Source: Streptomyces sp. NBC_00289 (GTDB taxonomy: Bacteria > Actinomycetota > Actinomycetes > Streptomycetales > Streptomycetaceae). Taken from it: a stretch of 64,000 nt of DNA. Numbering within the stretch: position 1 is the stretch's first letter; each line of letters starts with the position of its first letter. The notes beneath the pieces are model-generated. The model had not been told where the DNA came from. It ran no database searches and saw only the letters and a list, made by a program, of their open reading frames with translations. Location of the stretch: assembly GCF_041435115.1 (NCBI RefSeq), contig NZ_CP108046.1:7936001-8000000 (forward strand), in the 5' to 3' direction. Below are positions 63,847-64,000 of the stretch, in pieces. A program made the position numbers and the translations under genes.

Positions 63847-64000
63847 GTGGACGAGAGCGGCGGGAGCGGGCAGCCGCGGTCCGGCACCGACGAGCCGGCC
63901 GAGCACCACGCGGGTCCCGCGACCCCGGCGCCCGGCCCCACACACCCGGACCCGGCCCCGCACGACGACTCCACCACTGACGACCCCACCCCCGGCGACC
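63847..64000 (+). CDS. Start of a Pro/Thr/Asp-rich protein (cut by window edge)
   Basis: From GTG 63847 (gagggga 4-10 bp upstream) the plus strand reads VDESGGSGQPRSGTDEPAEH and continues in Pro-, His- and Asp-rich low-complexity sequence to the edge. It stands head to head with the RecB-like gene. In streptomycetes the gene in this position is, as I recall, a site-2 (M50) metalloprotease with a long disordered N-terminus near the proteasome cluster; nothing in these 51 codons proves that. Confidence 0.55.
   Translation, partial: MDESGGSGQPRSGTDEPAEHHAGPATPAPGPTHPDPAPHDDSTTDDPTPGD

Overview
The window is high-GC chromosomal DNA from a Streptomyces, or a very close relative. Evidence: two chaplin genes, the gylR-glpF-glpK-glpD glycerol regulon, mycothiol ligase mshC, strong G+C bias at third codon positions, frequent GTG starts, 4-bp GTGA stop/start overlaps and many GC-rich perfect hairpins between genes. 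Gene order (gluconate operon, chaplin pair, mshC, glycerol operon, metH) resembles my memory of the SCO1650-SCO1700 part of the S. coelicolor core chromosome. I see no insertion sequence, integrase, prophage or CRISPR array. One tRNA (Leu, anticodon GAG) is present.

Layout. 1-8.1 kb: start of a MaoC-type dehydratase, soxR, a BKACE-type enzyme, a zinc-ribbon protein, a secreted penicillin-acylase-family hydrolase, an alpha/beta hydrolase and a Tat-exported NamZ-type (DUF1343) muramidase. 8.2-13.7 kb: two facing transcription units, SDR + acyl-CoA ligase + TetR regulator, and APH-like kinase + acyl-CoA dehydrogenase. They share an upstream 14-bp sequence and end at a common terminator. The gene set resembles a 4-hydroxyacyl-CoA (levulinate-type) degradation pathway. 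13.9-21.9 kb: a His-rich repeat protein, a quinone-oxidoreductase-like enzyme, two DUF202 membrane proteins, a Nudix hydrolase, an EamA-like transporter, an APC permease and a molybdopterin oxidoreductase overlapping a cytochrome-b-type partner. The end of that last gene has been copied into an 85-bp tandem repeat. 22.2-26.8 kb: gluconate/idonate operon (gntK-gntP-idnO-idnD) divergent from a GntR regulator.

26.9-32.6 kb: YchJ, then an M1 metallopeptidase overlapping a Pls/PosA-type membrane-bound non-ribosomal peptide synthetase whose adenylation pocket reads like a lysine code. This looks like a synthetase/hydrolase pair for a cationic homopoly(amino acid). 32.9-37 kb: tRNA-Leu, an M20 peptidase, chaplins chpH and chpC, DUF5703 and an acidic protein. 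37-45.9 kb: a RecD-like protein that has lost its Walker A motif, an aldo/keto reductase, a luciferase-like oxidoreductase, a ferritin-like protein, CorA, then the actinobacterial trio of histidine phosphatase, DUF3090 protein and SCO1664-type kinase-like protein leading into mshC (46.1 kb).

47.5-64 kb: a PAC2 protein, a FadR-type regulator, a scar joining two gene fragments, the glycerol operon with its IclR regulator gylR and a matching operator-like site in front of each unit, metH, a HAD phosphatase, an orphan peptide-binding lipoprotein, an orphan NarL-type response regulator, a RecB-like nuclease and the start of a Pro-rich protein that runs off the edge.

Functions come from reading the translations and from memory of the families; no search was run. 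Starts were chosen by ribosome binding site, family N-terminus and codon bias.
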